Part shown: piece by piece, positions 1 through 43,000 of the stretch
How the letters are laid out: the number at the start of each line of letters is the position of its first letter
How positions within the stretch are numbered: position 1 is the stretch's first letter
Assembly: GCF_964199755.1 (NCBI RefSeq)
Contig: NC_133896.1
Coordinates: 87,156,215 to 87,220,214, forward strand
Length of the DNA: 64,000 bases
Reading direction: 5' to 3'
Source: Larus michahellis
Lineage: Eukaryota; Chordata; Aves; Charadriiformes; Laridae
Notes under the pieces: model-generated
The model's input: the letters and a program-made list of their open reading frames with translations, nothing else
Told to the model about the DNA's origin: nothing
The model's database searches: none
Made by a program: the position numbers and the translations under genes

Positions 1-676
1 AATGCTAAGTCACACTTACCAAAATATAGCAATTGCAATACACAGTTCAATCACAATACCGACGTGATTCCCTTTATGGGTCTGTATAATATGCTCACCA
101 TCACGATGCTGGGTATCCCCAGTCCCTAGTAAGGAATACGTGGGTTGAAGCCAGCTCAAGCCCATTTCTGTCTTTGAAATTCTTTTGCTAACTTTTTAGT
201 TTTTATACTACTGTGTTGGGCTGAGCTCCATACTCACTTCCTCCATGCTGGTCTGGCCAACTCAGGCAGAGGCTTGCGCTCTTTTAGTGAACTCAAAAAG
301 AAACGTTTCTACCACCAGTTGATCCACTCGGCTGACTTAGCCATTTATCTACAACAGAGGCCACTCTCTTGGTCATCTTTGTGTTGAGACCAAGTCAACT
401 TCTTTGCCACAGCCGTGGTCAAGTCACAACAGCTTCATGATATCGCCCTTGCCCATCTGTACTGAGACTTCTTCCATTGTACGGGTTTATTGGTCAGTTA
501 CAAAGCCCTAGCTCATGCAGTGGGCTGTACAGGGGATAGTCAGATCCCCAAGTGCTTAACTTGGCTACTGCAATCAACTCCTTGTTTTTTCTGGGATGAA
601 ATACCAAATTCAATGTCTTTCTCTTAGAGTTGTATTTTGTTAGGGCAAATAAGGATTGATGTGTTTGTTCTTGTAG
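1..676. other. Left-edge flank of the PARP12-like gene, no exon recognised
   Basis: This is probably an intron, because the first recognised exon at 677 has an acceptor and begins mid-codon. I looked for an upstream zinc-finger exon with a sound acceptor and donor and found none. The missing N-terminal half of the gene should lie to the left of the window. The sequence may hold an old repeat, but I cannot name one. Confidence 0.5.
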
Positions 677-13370
<12,694 letters not shown>

Positions 13371-13646
13371 AAGAATCAGAGCTGTGTGTGTCACTCATCT
13401 TATTTGCCATATTGCAGGTGTTATCATACTTTGTGAATTCTTTCTTTTTAATACAATCCCTTGGAATGTTAATCCAAAGAATTTCTGTATTGAGGAGGGC
13501 TGGCAGAACAGATGTGACATTTGTTGAGACTAATTGCCTTGTCTTCTTGTCGTCCTCTCTTAAATGAAGCATAGACATTTGGATAACCATAGCAGAAGAA
13601 TCAGAATCATGGGATGGGAAATAGAATGTTATGACTTCTGTGGGCA

Positions 13647-13652
13647 AATAAA
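13647..13652 (+). terminator. Candidate poly(A) signal, PARP12-like proximal
   Basis: AATAAA lies about 280 bp past the stop codon, a plausible short 3'UTR. A second AATAAA at 15617-15622 could serve a longer transcript running through the LTR insertion. Confidence 0.45.
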
Positions 13653-14172
13653 CGTAAACACACTTTCTTAGGAATAGAGTAGAGAGGGTTTCTCTTTGCA
13701 AACAGTTCACTTAAGGGGAAAATTGAGACTTCAGTAGTTCTTAAGCAAACTTTCAGGTTATTAGTAGTCAGAGATTCTTTTCAGTCCAGGATATGGCCGT
13801 TCTTGATCTAATAGTCTACCACAGTTCTAAACGGGTCAATATACGTAAGAATGACTTGACTTAGTTTTAAAAATTCTGCTTCTTAATGCTGATACTAGTT
13901 TCAAGTTTCAAATGGTAAACCAAAAAAAATTAAAATCTTATTTTAAATCCGTGTCATAAGTTCTCAAGTCGAGAAGTTTTATCTGTACGATGGCGGTTAC
14001 TGTTTGGATCAGAAAATTGTCGGATCAAATTCTTTTTGCGGATCTGCAAACCTGTAACCTATACAAAAATCGAGCACAAGTGAAACTCTGAAAGTAACAA
14101 CCTATGAATAAGCAGGTACTAAAATTTGGTGGCTTGGCTGCAACAAACGGCAGTAAGTACATAAAGGCTGTG

Positions 14173-14730
14173 TGTCATGGTTAAGCCCAGCTGGCAACTT
14201 AGGACCATGCAGCTGCTCGCTCACTCTCCCCCCCAGTGAGATGGAGAAGAGAGTCAGAAAAGTAAAAATGAGAAAACTTGTGGGCTGAGATAAAGACAGT
14301 TTAATAGCTAGAGGAAAAGCCGCACACGCAAGCAAAGCAAAACAAGGAATTCATTCACCACTTCCCGGCAGCAGGCAGGTGTTCAGCCATCTCCAGGGCT
14401 CCATCACACGTAGTAGCTACTTGGGAAGACAAAACACCATCACTCCAAATGTACCCCCCATCTCTTCCTTCTTCCTCAGCTTTATATGCTGAGCATGACG
14501 TCACATGGTATGGAATATCCCTTTGGTCAGTTGGGGTCAGCTGTCCCGGTTGTGTCCCTTCCCGGCCTGATCATTGGCAGGGCGCTGTGAGGGGCAGAAA
14601 AGGCCTTGACTGCCTAGCAACAACGAAAAACATGAGTGCGTGATCATCACTGTTTCTCATCCCAAATCCAAAACATAGCCCACCAGCTGCTAGTAAGAAC
14701 GTTATCTCTATCCCAGCCAAAACCATGACG
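14173..14730 (+). mobile_element. Solo ERV long terminal repeat, common bird family
   Basis: It begins TGTCATGGTTAAGCCCAGC and ends GCCAAAACCATGACG, so the ends are inverted copies (CATGGTT/AACCATG). Inside are features I associate with this LTR: GACAGTTTAATAG, GGAATTCATTCACCACTTCC, a TATA-like TTTATATGC at 14481, and a CTTTGGTCAGTTGGGGTCAG block. Flanking 5-mers CTGTG (14168-14172) and TTGTG (14731-14735) look like a target-site duplication with one change. No internal retroviral genes are present, so it is a solo LTR left by recombination. Confidence 0.8.
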
Positions 14731-15616
14731 TTGTGTCACAACAAGCCAGGCTCTCAAGTGAATGTGACCACAGATTTTCTCAACGTGGACATTTATTTAG
14801 CAAATGCAATAGGACAGGAGAAACATCTTAAGAAGCATTGATATTTTCTGTCCTATTTGTATAGACTAATTTTTGTTTTTCCAGAAATACGACATGACTG
14901 GAAGAGACCAGTTATGTGCTCTAGAGGCCAGTGGTAGAACTGCTGTCCTAAGACGCTTCATATATGTGTTTTGTTGCCCATGTTGTGTTGGGCAACTCAC
15001 TGAGAACTCGCTGTTAAGTGTGGTTCCTCTTCGCGTTTTGAGGTCGCTGTGGGTGATCCTGGATACTGCTTCCCTCTGGGTCTGTTTTTTTGATACGCTG
15101 GCTTTGCCTTTGTCAGTGATGTACAACCTTACTAACAGCGGTTAAGCCCTTTTTTATTAAGTTACATGTTTTTTATTGTCCCAAAAAAGAAAATACAGGA
15201 ACTCTTATAGAATTTCTGCTGAATTTTAATAGGGAGTTTGGAAGTTAATTGAACTGAAGACCCTCTGTACAAAGATGTCTTATTCGGGCAGTCTAGTTGT
15301 TAAGAGGGAAACTTGCTGAGGACAGAGGAGCAGTAATTTTTGCTTTCGGATAAGCCTTACAGTAACAGGAATAGCCTCCCAGTTATTTGCACCTTCAATA
15401 CAGATCTGAAATCCCGCATGTACCACTCAAAGTTTCCAAGTTACCAAAAGGACAGGGAAATAGAGAGAACTAGGAAACCTTATTAAAATTACTTAGAACT
15501 AAAGAAAAACATGTCAGTAATGTATTAAAAGGGGAAGATTTCAGAACTTTTTAAGACCTCTCTCACTTTTGTTTGCCTGTAGAGTTCTTAAATCATTGAG
15601 TTTTGCCATATTTGCA

Positions 15617-15622
15617 AATAAA
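15617..15622 (+). terminator. Candidate distal poly(A) signal
   Basis: AATAAA in a T-rich context, 2.2 kb past the PARP12-like stop. Use is unproven. Confidence 0.3.
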
Positions 15623-18600
15623 ATTTATTTTTACTCACCTTTTGCTTGTTAGTGTGCACTTTGTCTCCGTACATGAATTTATGGCATAACGAAACAGACC
15701 TAGTGAAGTAGCCATTTAAAACATGTGCTCAGCGTCTTCCTTTCATCTGTGTTTCTAAACCAGGGAACTGTGTGGATGTAGTTTTGCATTTTAGTGTAGA
15801 TGCCGAGCTAAGTATGAAGGACAGAATACAGTCTGATTCATGAAGAATATTTCTACAAAGAACTTCCTAAGATACCCATAATATTATGTGCTGTGGTAGT
15901 TTGGTTGGATTCTTTGTAATTAAACAGCTACTCTGAGCAGTTGTCAGAGTCCTAAGAAAGGGGGAAAGAATAAGGTGAAGTAGTAGCAGAACTACTGTTT
16001 GCAGTATGTAGGAGTAGTCAGGTTTTGCCTTGTTCTAAGGATGCACATCAAAATGAGTAACTTTTAAAGAATCTGAACTAAGCGCCTGTAAGACACAGTG
16101 CTGCACTTCGCAAGCAGGTACATGGAGAATGCCAGTGAGATGCTGACAATTTAAAATGGCTCTAAACCACAAAATCTAGAAGAAGGACAAGAGAAGAAAC
16201 GGGAACTCCAGTGCTGTGCTTCACATCGTCAAAACTGCGCTTCCATAGGTCTGGCAGGAAATGCTGCCAGGTGGGGGTACGACTCTCGTGCACAGGATAT
16301 TGGCTGTTTAATGGGTGCGGGGTTGGAGTGTAGACGAGACCTGCCCTGGGGAAGGAAGGAAGACAAGAACTTCTGTCTTGGTAAGTGAGCTGAAGAGGGA
16401 AGAAAGCTAGAAAAAACATACTTTGAAGGCAGGAGGATGGAGCATAAAGGGAAAAAATGGTTCTCCCACCTGCTGGCACCTCAGCCTCTTCCTAACTGAA
16501 AGGAATGCTGTGAAAGGAACTCAAGAAAAACACCGTGCAAGATAAATGCTGTGCTTGCCACAGGCTGACGGGAATCCTTCGCCCTTTGAGATTGGTAAAA
16601 GGCATCGTGTGTAAGAGGAAAGGCAAATGCCTTCTGTAGCAGCTGGTTCCACGTGTTGCCGCAACAAGCCAGCTTCAAGGTAAGACCAAATCAAAGCATG
16701 TTTTTGTGATAACCAACCTAATTTTGGAAGTAATTTTTTTTTTCATTCCTAGCGATTCTGAGCAGAAACCATATTTGCTTTTTCCTAGCAATCCTAGCAG
16801 TGCCTATTGAGTTATCATTTGTGGGCCACGTTTTTTGTCTGAAATAGCCTATGTGTGATAATAGCACTTTGATTTGTTGCTGCTGCTGCTTTTCTTGGAT
16901 TTCTGGATTGGCCAAAAGCCGGTTACTGACCGCCCTGCTGTATCTGCCTCATTCACTAGCCTTATATTATAGTCTGATTAACGGCTTCCAGGGAGTTCAA
17001 CAGGTGCAGAACGAGCTTGTTCAGAAAAGGCTAAAAATGCAGTTGCTAAGGGCACATTCTGTGTTTAATCCAGTAGCTTCACCTTCTTTTAGGCACAGCA
17101 TTATAGGGGCTGTTCATGAGCACAGATACTGCTGCTCTTGAGTTCTGGATGCCTTCTTTTGGTTCCTGTCTTTGAGTAACTCTTTCTCATGTTTCAAGTC
17201 ACAGATTTCATAGAATAGAATCATGGAATGTGTTACAAGCCGTGTAAATATTTATTTGAAAAGAAACAATTTAGCAAGTTGTTTGCATTTTACTTCTGAA
17301 TATAATTTTTTTTCAGTCAATGCCTGTCAGCTGGGGTGCCAACCAGCTAGTTTGCTTACAACAAAGCGTAAGCCAGATGCAATCCTGGCAGTCAGCAGCT
17401 CTGTTAGTCGTGTCTCCTCCCTCCGCCCTGCCCCAAACCCTTCCAGTATTAAAGACGGAGTGTGTTTTGTGGTAGTGAATGATGTGAGCACAGTTTCCTT
17501 GCCCCTGCGAGGCTCTGGGGCTTTGTTTCGCTCCCTGGCACATTCAAGACTCTGCAAAAAAAGATGCTACGTTGGCGACAGCTCTGAAGACGTGGAAGCT
17601 GTGAACGTGCAGCCCTGTGTCATGGCTGCTCTTCGGGTTCTTACATCTCAATGCCAAGGCGACTGCGGTGGGAGTCTGTGAGAAAAATGCAATGCTGTTT
17701 TCTGGTAAAAGACTTGAGGCCTTGGAACAAGCCCGTTCACTCTTGCCAAGCGTTGTTGCGGCCTTTGAGACTGCCTGGTGGGTGTATACAGGTAGGCACA
17801 ATATCCTCTCTAAAAGTCTTGGTTGGTAGCTATGCATGTAAAGAAATAAAAGCTATCAATCACTTCCACAGATTCCTGCAGCTGTCTGAGGCCTTTATTT
17901 TGTATTTGAAAAGATCTATATTTATGCTTTTATCAGGAAAACACAGGTTGAAAACTTGTTTAAAAAAACATGCTTCACCCTAGTTTAATAAATCTGGTCT
18001 TGATTTGCAAACAAACAAACAAAAAAATGACTCAAAACCAATGTCCCTGCTACGCTAGTTGGTCATGGTACCACTGATGCTGTGATACGTTTTCTTCGCC
18101 AACAAAACCAAGAAGCTGTAGTAGCGGAGGGCTTTGGGGCTGAGTGGCAGGAGCCCAGGCAAGGCCTCAGATGACGGGCGAGAGCTGCACTGTCACAGCA
18201 GTCTCCTATACCTACCACAAATCATCACGGTAGGTGTTAGCATAGCTTGACAGCACTAACGCTCTTAACCAGACAGGTCTAACAAGTCTTTTAACAGGTC
18301 CTAAAACCTAGACCCACTGTAGCAAAGACTTGATAAATAACCTTTTGGTTCAGCTTGCTTGATGTTAGCAGAATTGTTAAAAATACTGCAGTAGCAGTTC
18401 TGACAGCAGTGAAGTGCAACAGAACAGCACCAGCTCCCTGTTTTACTGCACTGAGCTACACGAACCAGCTAATGCTGAAGGAGCTGCAGAGGTAACTGAG
18501 CTGATGGTGTGCATGGTCTCAGCACAGGTGACTAAGAAAGCCGTTCAGAAAAGGCCTGTGAAGTGGGGGGTATTGCCCTTGCAGCCACTCTAGGGATCAT

Positions 18601-19239
18601 GAAAAATACCGTCAAAGTTAAAAGCAGATGTTTCCTGATGTAATGTTGGCAGGGAGTTACTGCCCAGGCTCAAATTCTGATGCACAGCAGAAAGGACTTC
18701 ACCTCAGCCCCTCTTAATCCAGAAAAAGGAGGCTGGGGCGGATGGCCTGCTAACTTTGACGGGAGTGGCAAAGATAAAACAAAAGTATGTAAAAACCTGT
18801 GCAAAACCAGTATCTCTTTTGTAAGCTGCAGATACAAAGTTTGTATCAACTGCTCTGCTTAGATATGAAAAGGGGAGCTTTTCGGAGTTGGCATGGTCCT
18901 TGGTGAAGTTCTTCCTCTCCTATTGTTCTTCCCACTGAGCTACCTGCTTGTTAATTATTTTCCATAATGGTAATTGAAAATGATTCAGCATGGCATGGTA
19001 AAGCAAGACAGAATGATTTCAGTATTCGAGATAAAAATAATGCAGAAAACCAGAAGATGTAGTTTAGGGGCGAAATGTGTACTACTAGTTGAATGAAAAA
19101 GCTTCTAGTCACATGCTCATAAGTAAAGAGGATGCATGCTGATACAGGTTTATGAAATTAAGCTGAATAACCCGTTTAAAAGCTTCATCCGTACATGCAA
19201 AAAAGTCATACACTTGCTGCTCAACTGGGCACATCTGAA

Positions 19240-19245
19240 TTTATT
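19240..19245 (-). terminator. Candidate poly(A) signal for TTC38
   Basis: TTTATT on the + strand reads AATAAA on the TTC38 strand, about 1.9 kb past its stop. I saw no closer hexamer, but the site is not otherwise supported. Confidence 0.3.
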
Positions 19246-19768
19246 GATGTAAAGCAGACAAAATTCTCAACCACGTTATATCAAAAGTACTACAAATGTC
19301 ATTCTTAAATTTGTGTAGCAATGGATCACATACATAAACCACACACATCATAAACAGCCAGCAGATTTCTCGGGCTTTTGTTCCCTAATAAGACTTGTTA
19401 CATTCCTTGAGTAAAAAGTTATCTGGCTAAAGCCACTGCTTGAAATGCACTGACTGAAAATAACAGTAAAAATGTAGCAGAACTTCAGCAGAGCGAGCCA
19501 GTCACAGCCGTGGCTGGACAGCTAAAGCAGCGATGAAGCTGAAGAACAAGGAACTACGACTGTGTGCAGGATTCAAAAGGCTGCAGGCAAGGATGCCGTA
19601 CCCTTACCTGGTTTCACAAATTATCATTGATTTCAAATTAAACTATTTTTTCCTCAAGTGAGGGCTGGGGGAAGAAGGATGGCAGCAAGGCACTTCTGCA
19701 TCTTATTCCTCTATGCAGGAACTCCAGGGGCAGCTATGAAAGTGCATTTTTAGGTCAAAAGGAAACTA

Positions 19769-19813
19769 TGTGGGACAGGGATGCTGTGGGACAGGGATGC
19801 TGTGGGACATGGG
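19769..19813. repeat. 16-bp tandem repeat, 2.8 copies
   Basis: The unit TGTGGGACAGGGATGC occurs twice exactly (19769-19784, 19785-19800), then a partial third copy with one change. Confidence 0.9.
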
Positions 19814-21122
19814 GAAGAGCCCAAGCTGGACAGGAAGGAAGGGCAGGCATGTGTGTCCAGGAGAGCTTGCAGATGTGATACTGAAGCCAGAGCTTGGGCA
19901 GTTGGAGCGTGGCATTTCCATTTGGGAAGAAGAAGAGGCGGTATTTTTCAGTTTTGGTTTGAAATATCATCTTTCCCTTCATTAGAGATCTCTGGATTAC
20001 TGTTGCAAAACACTGTTAGCTCTGCGACACTGCAGGAATCCAGAGGCACCAGAACTTCACAGAGGTACATGGCTCATATCATCCCTCGTTTGCAGCACCA
20101 ACGCTTGTCACATCACTTGTGCCGGGACAAAGCTTTGTGTCAGCTCCCCTCAGCTCTTTTGCTACGGCAGACACTCCCTTCCAGTCATCACCTCCTCTGA
20201 GATACCTCTATAAAGTGCATGCTTTAACACTGGTTTTAAACTTTACTTTGGTAACGTGTAGGGACTCGTGATACTGAGTAGTAAGGCCTGACTTTCCAAA
20301 AACTCAGATAAGCACAAAGACACCAGTCTAAACTACCATTCAGAGATGGCGCTGTTGTAGCTGAAATCCAGACTTTTTCTTTTTTTTTCCCTGAAAGATG
20401 TAGAAGTGCCAAGGCAGCACCCATGTGAGAATAGTGGCAGTCAGCTATTATCCCTCTTGTCTGGTTTCATTCACATAGTAATTTCAGAAAGCTCTGAGAT
20501 GCTATACTGAAAGGAAAAAGTTTACCATTTTATGAGAGGAAGTTTAAAAAATTGCATCTGGAAAGAGATCCTGAATGCAGACAGATCTGTAATGCCAGTC
20601 TGTGACTCTTGCCTGAATGCACTGGAAGCTTGACATGGAATTCAGCTGATGCCAATTCAGTATTGGCTCTAGCCCCATACTTTCCTATTAGCTATGTTTA
20701 AAAAGCCCATTTGAATTACCTGAGCAGTTTACTGATTATTTAACATATTAACAAAGTAGAAAATTGGGCCAATGAACGATTGAAGTCCAGGCACTGTTAC
20801 TGTACTGTATATAATCAGGGTCAGAGGGAACTTTCAGGAAAATATTCCAGAAAAGCAGTGTCCCGGGATGCTTTAGAAAGCCGTGCATTATCAGCAGGTT
20901 ATCTTCTTTTTTCCTTGTGGAATCATCTAAGATACAACCTCCTGAAATGCAACAGCTATATATTTTTCTAAAGGAAATAGTCATCAGATCTCTGTTTCAC
21001 AGGGTACTCTTACCTACTGTGAATCTCTAGCATGGTTTACAGCACAGCACCCCTCCACTCCCTGCACCCAGACTTTCACTGGTAAGCTTATTGCTGTTTC
21101 GGCTGAGGCACAAAGGAAAGAC

Positions 21123-39611
<18,489 letters not shown>

Positions 39612-39701
39612 CGTCCCCCACAGCGGCAGATCCGCTGCCGTCATCCAGCGGCTCCGCGCCTCCCGCCCCGGCAGGAGGAGGAGCCGGGGCCGGGCCAGCA
39701 G

Positions 39702-39711
39702 TGGGCGGGGC
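39702..39711 (+). promoter_or_regulatory. GC box (Sp/KLF type)
   Basis: TGGGCGGGGC, about 90 bp upstream of the TTC38 start codon on its strand. Confidence 0.6.
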
Positions 39712-40028
39712 CGTGCGCCGCCCGGCCCGTTGGCAGCGGCTACCTCCCGTGTTACCGGGGGATGGGGGGCAGCGGTGCTGGCGTCGGAGCTGTTTCGTGT
39801 AAATAATTGGTCCCGAAACGCTTGTTTCTTGCGGCATCGGGTACATCCATGCACGATCTGCTGTTGTGAAACACCTCCCCTCACCAGCTGTGCCCGGGGA
39901 GGGGGGGTGGGGGCAGGCGCGTGTGTCCCTGGAGCCCTTCTCCGGCAGTTGGGACTCCCCAACCGTCACTCTCCATCAGGCTGCGCTCCAGCGGCTGTGC
40001 TGCCTCCTCTCCCTCACCTGGCGCCGCA

Positions 40029-43000
40029 ATGAGGGCACTCCGTCTCCTCCTCCTTCAGCTGCTCAGCTGCTGCCCCCGAGGCTGGGGGGCCTCCTCTCCA
40101 CGCCTCCAGCCACCGCCCCTCCTGGTCACCTGCTGGGGCCCTCACGGGCAAGTCTGTCAACGGCTGGACAACGAGAGCTGGGTCTCATGCCTGTGGAACA
40201 GCACCGTGACCCTGCGTTACCAGCCGGCCCCAGGAGCAAGACCAGAGGCGGAGAGGAAAGAGGGGCAGCCACCACCCCCACCACGCTGCTTCTGGTACCT
40301 GAACTCGGCCTGGATGAAGAAGACATCGCGCTGGTCAGGACAAATCATGCTGCAGACACGCCTCCTACTGGGAAGCACTCCTCCACCTGTGGCCTCCAGC
40401 CTCCTTACAGTGCAATGCTCATCTGCTTCATGTGCTGCACCCGAGTGCTTCCACCAGAACGTGAGCGTGGAGATGTCTGGGCAGGATATGCGGCTGTTCG
40501 TGCTTTGGCCGCAGACACACCTGATCCACGTGTGGCAGCCGGTACATCTGGGCTGGTGTGCACGCTTCAAGAGTGCCAGCTGGCAGTACCGCTTCAGCAG
40601 CCAGGGAGGCAGCCCCTCTACCCTTCTCCTTCCCAGCAGTGAACACCAAGAGACGCCACCACCTGCTGTCTACCCAACAGTCGAGTTGCAACAAACCTGT
40701 GCCACCTACTACAGCTACCGCTTGACTGTGCGCTACAGGCACCACGGGCTCCACGTTGCTTCAGTCGGCATTGAGCAGATGCCTCAGATAAGCCTCAGCC
40801 TCTCTCTCAAGGTAGAGCCGGACGTGCTGCGTGTTCTCAGTGTCAGCTCCAAGCTCCTTAGCATTCCTCAACAGCCCCTCGGCCTCTCCTGGAGGCTTCA
40901 GCCCCTTATGCCGAGGACACTGGCCTACAGACTGGTGGACACACAGGGTACAGGAGGTTGGCTCCATTCCTACAGTTCCTTTACTCTGCAGAGCAACTTC
41001 TGTGCCGTTCCCACACCTCCGAGCCCCAGTGAAGTCGTGGTGGCCAGCATTTATTTTCATGTTGATGAACAGAGGTTCGAGGAATTGACGGGAGAACTAC
41101 ATCTACTCAATGGTACCCTGAGCCTAACAGCAGGCAGAGAAACTCACACACATGTTAACCTTCGCCCGGGAAAGACTGACAGGAGCACTTATATTTTCAT
41201 GTCCAACAATGGAACATTTTACACAACCAAAGAAAACAACAGCCCTATTTCCACAGATGGCCCTAACACACGCACTGTGTTCTACCAACACAAGGAGCTC
41301 TCCTACTTACTCTCCATAGAGTTTGTGGACTTCCAGTGGTACAAGTTCAATATGTACCTTTATATGAATCAGAAGAGGGCTTTGTTTAGGTCTCTGGCAG
41401 AAAGAGACCTTGAAGTCCATGTTTTCAGCAGCGGCCGTCCTCTTCTGCAGAGCCTTACTTATTTAGTGTGGTTTATCCCTGCACAACATCCAATGCTACA
41501 GTGTGAGTGGACCTTCCATCTGCAGCTTTTTGCAACAGAAAAAGACCACCTTCTCCAGAATAGCACATACACATACAGTGATCATGTAAGAAATGCCACA
41601 CGTTTTGTCCGTCGCTCTGCTTTACCCTTTGATCCAGAGAAATACACGGGGTTTGTGGCAAAAGTGAACTGTAACAGAAGTGCGCTTAGATCGGCTCTTT
41701 TAGGAGTCAGAGTCAACAACTATGCTGCAAAAACCATAGAAGTACCAGTGTCTTGCCAGAAAGAACCCTGTTACATATACAAAGTGCACATTCAGAGACC
41801 TGTTCTTCACTCCTCTGTCCTGCGCCAGAAAAGGGGGACAACATTTTTCCTCTTTGTCAGATTGCTATTAGACTGCAACGTTGGCGTATTTACCAAGCCT
41901 TTGTGGCGAATCTATCGTGTTCAGGACACAACAACTCTTCCGGACTGGGAAAAACCAATAAACTCTTCTTCGATGTATGGTACAGATATGATCCTCTTAA
42001 CTGTTCCCAGTTTTACTTTAGATTATGGGTTGTATCTGTTTAATTTCACTGTTGAGGTAATCCCAATTGATACCAAAAAGGTCCTCAGGGGCTCAGATAA
42101 AATTTATATTCTGATTGAGCGCACTGATCTAGTGGCAAATATCGCAGGAGGCTCGTTCCGCACAGTGGGTTTTTCTGATAGATGGATTCTAGATGGCTCT
42201 GCATCCTATGATCCTGATTCACAGGAAGGACAAAAGGGAATCACGTTTACTTGGTACTGCACTAAAGAGAAGTCAGACTATAAAAACATGACAGTCAGCC
42301 CGGGAAAGAAATGCCATCCAGGACAGAGAGATTTGAAATGGTTAACACCCTCAGGTCCAGTTCAAGTAATGCCACCAGAATCCCTCCCAGGAAACGCTGT
42401 ATACTACTTTCGTCTAGTGATTCAAAAGGATACAAGGAGGAGTTATGCTGACCAAACTATAGATGTGCAGCCTGGCTACCCACCCCTTCTAGATGTGACA
42501 TGCCTTGAAAACTGTGGTAGCACTCTAATTCCAACTGAGAGATTTACCTTATCTGGAAAATGCCTAAACTGTAGATCAAACAGCCAGACAGTCTACTACT
42601 GGTCCCTTTTTTTAGGAAACTCCACAGAAATTAGCTTTGACTGGTCTTCCAGAACCTCAACGGGGAGGTCTGGGGCTTACCTGTCCATAAATGCTCTGAC
42701 TTTTACAAAGACTGCACATCGATCCTACATACTTCTGTTAAAAGTGACTACCTGGGATGGTAGGTCCTCAATCTACAGACACGCATTTAAGGTAAATTCT
42801 CCTCCTAGGACTGGCAAGTGTACCATCAACCCACACTGGGGTACAGCCTTTCTGACAAAATTTGTTGTTCAATGCAGTGGATTTTATGACAGCAATCTAC
42901 CTCTGACATATAAAGTGATAGTAGCTTCTAATGTACCCCAAACTACCAAAATAACTTCTGTGGAGGAAAATACATTTGGCCCAATTCTGTACTTTGGTTA

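Larger units (their letters stand above)
13371..21122. other. 3' flank between convergent PARP12-like and TTC38 genes
   Basis: This 7.7-kb stretch holds the 3'UTRs of the two converging genes, a solo LTR (14173-14730), a 16-bp tandem repeat (19769-19813) and an (AAAC)n patch near 18010. I see no spliced gene or RNA gene. The longest open frame (17223-17681, +) has no recognisable domain and I treat it as chance. Confidence 0.55.

Noticed and set aside
17207-17229. CATAGAATAGAATCATGGAATG, like the terminal repeat of CR1
   Set aside because: Too short, with no CR1 body beside it.
17223-17681. 152-codon open frame on + between the PARP12-like gene and TTC38
   Set aside because: No domain, no signal peptide, no splice or poly(A) context, and overlapping open frames on the other strand; likely chance.
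39921-40028. 36-codon upstream extension of the PKDREJ frame
   Set aside because: No family-like sequence, and the next ATG (40029) begins a proper signal peptide.
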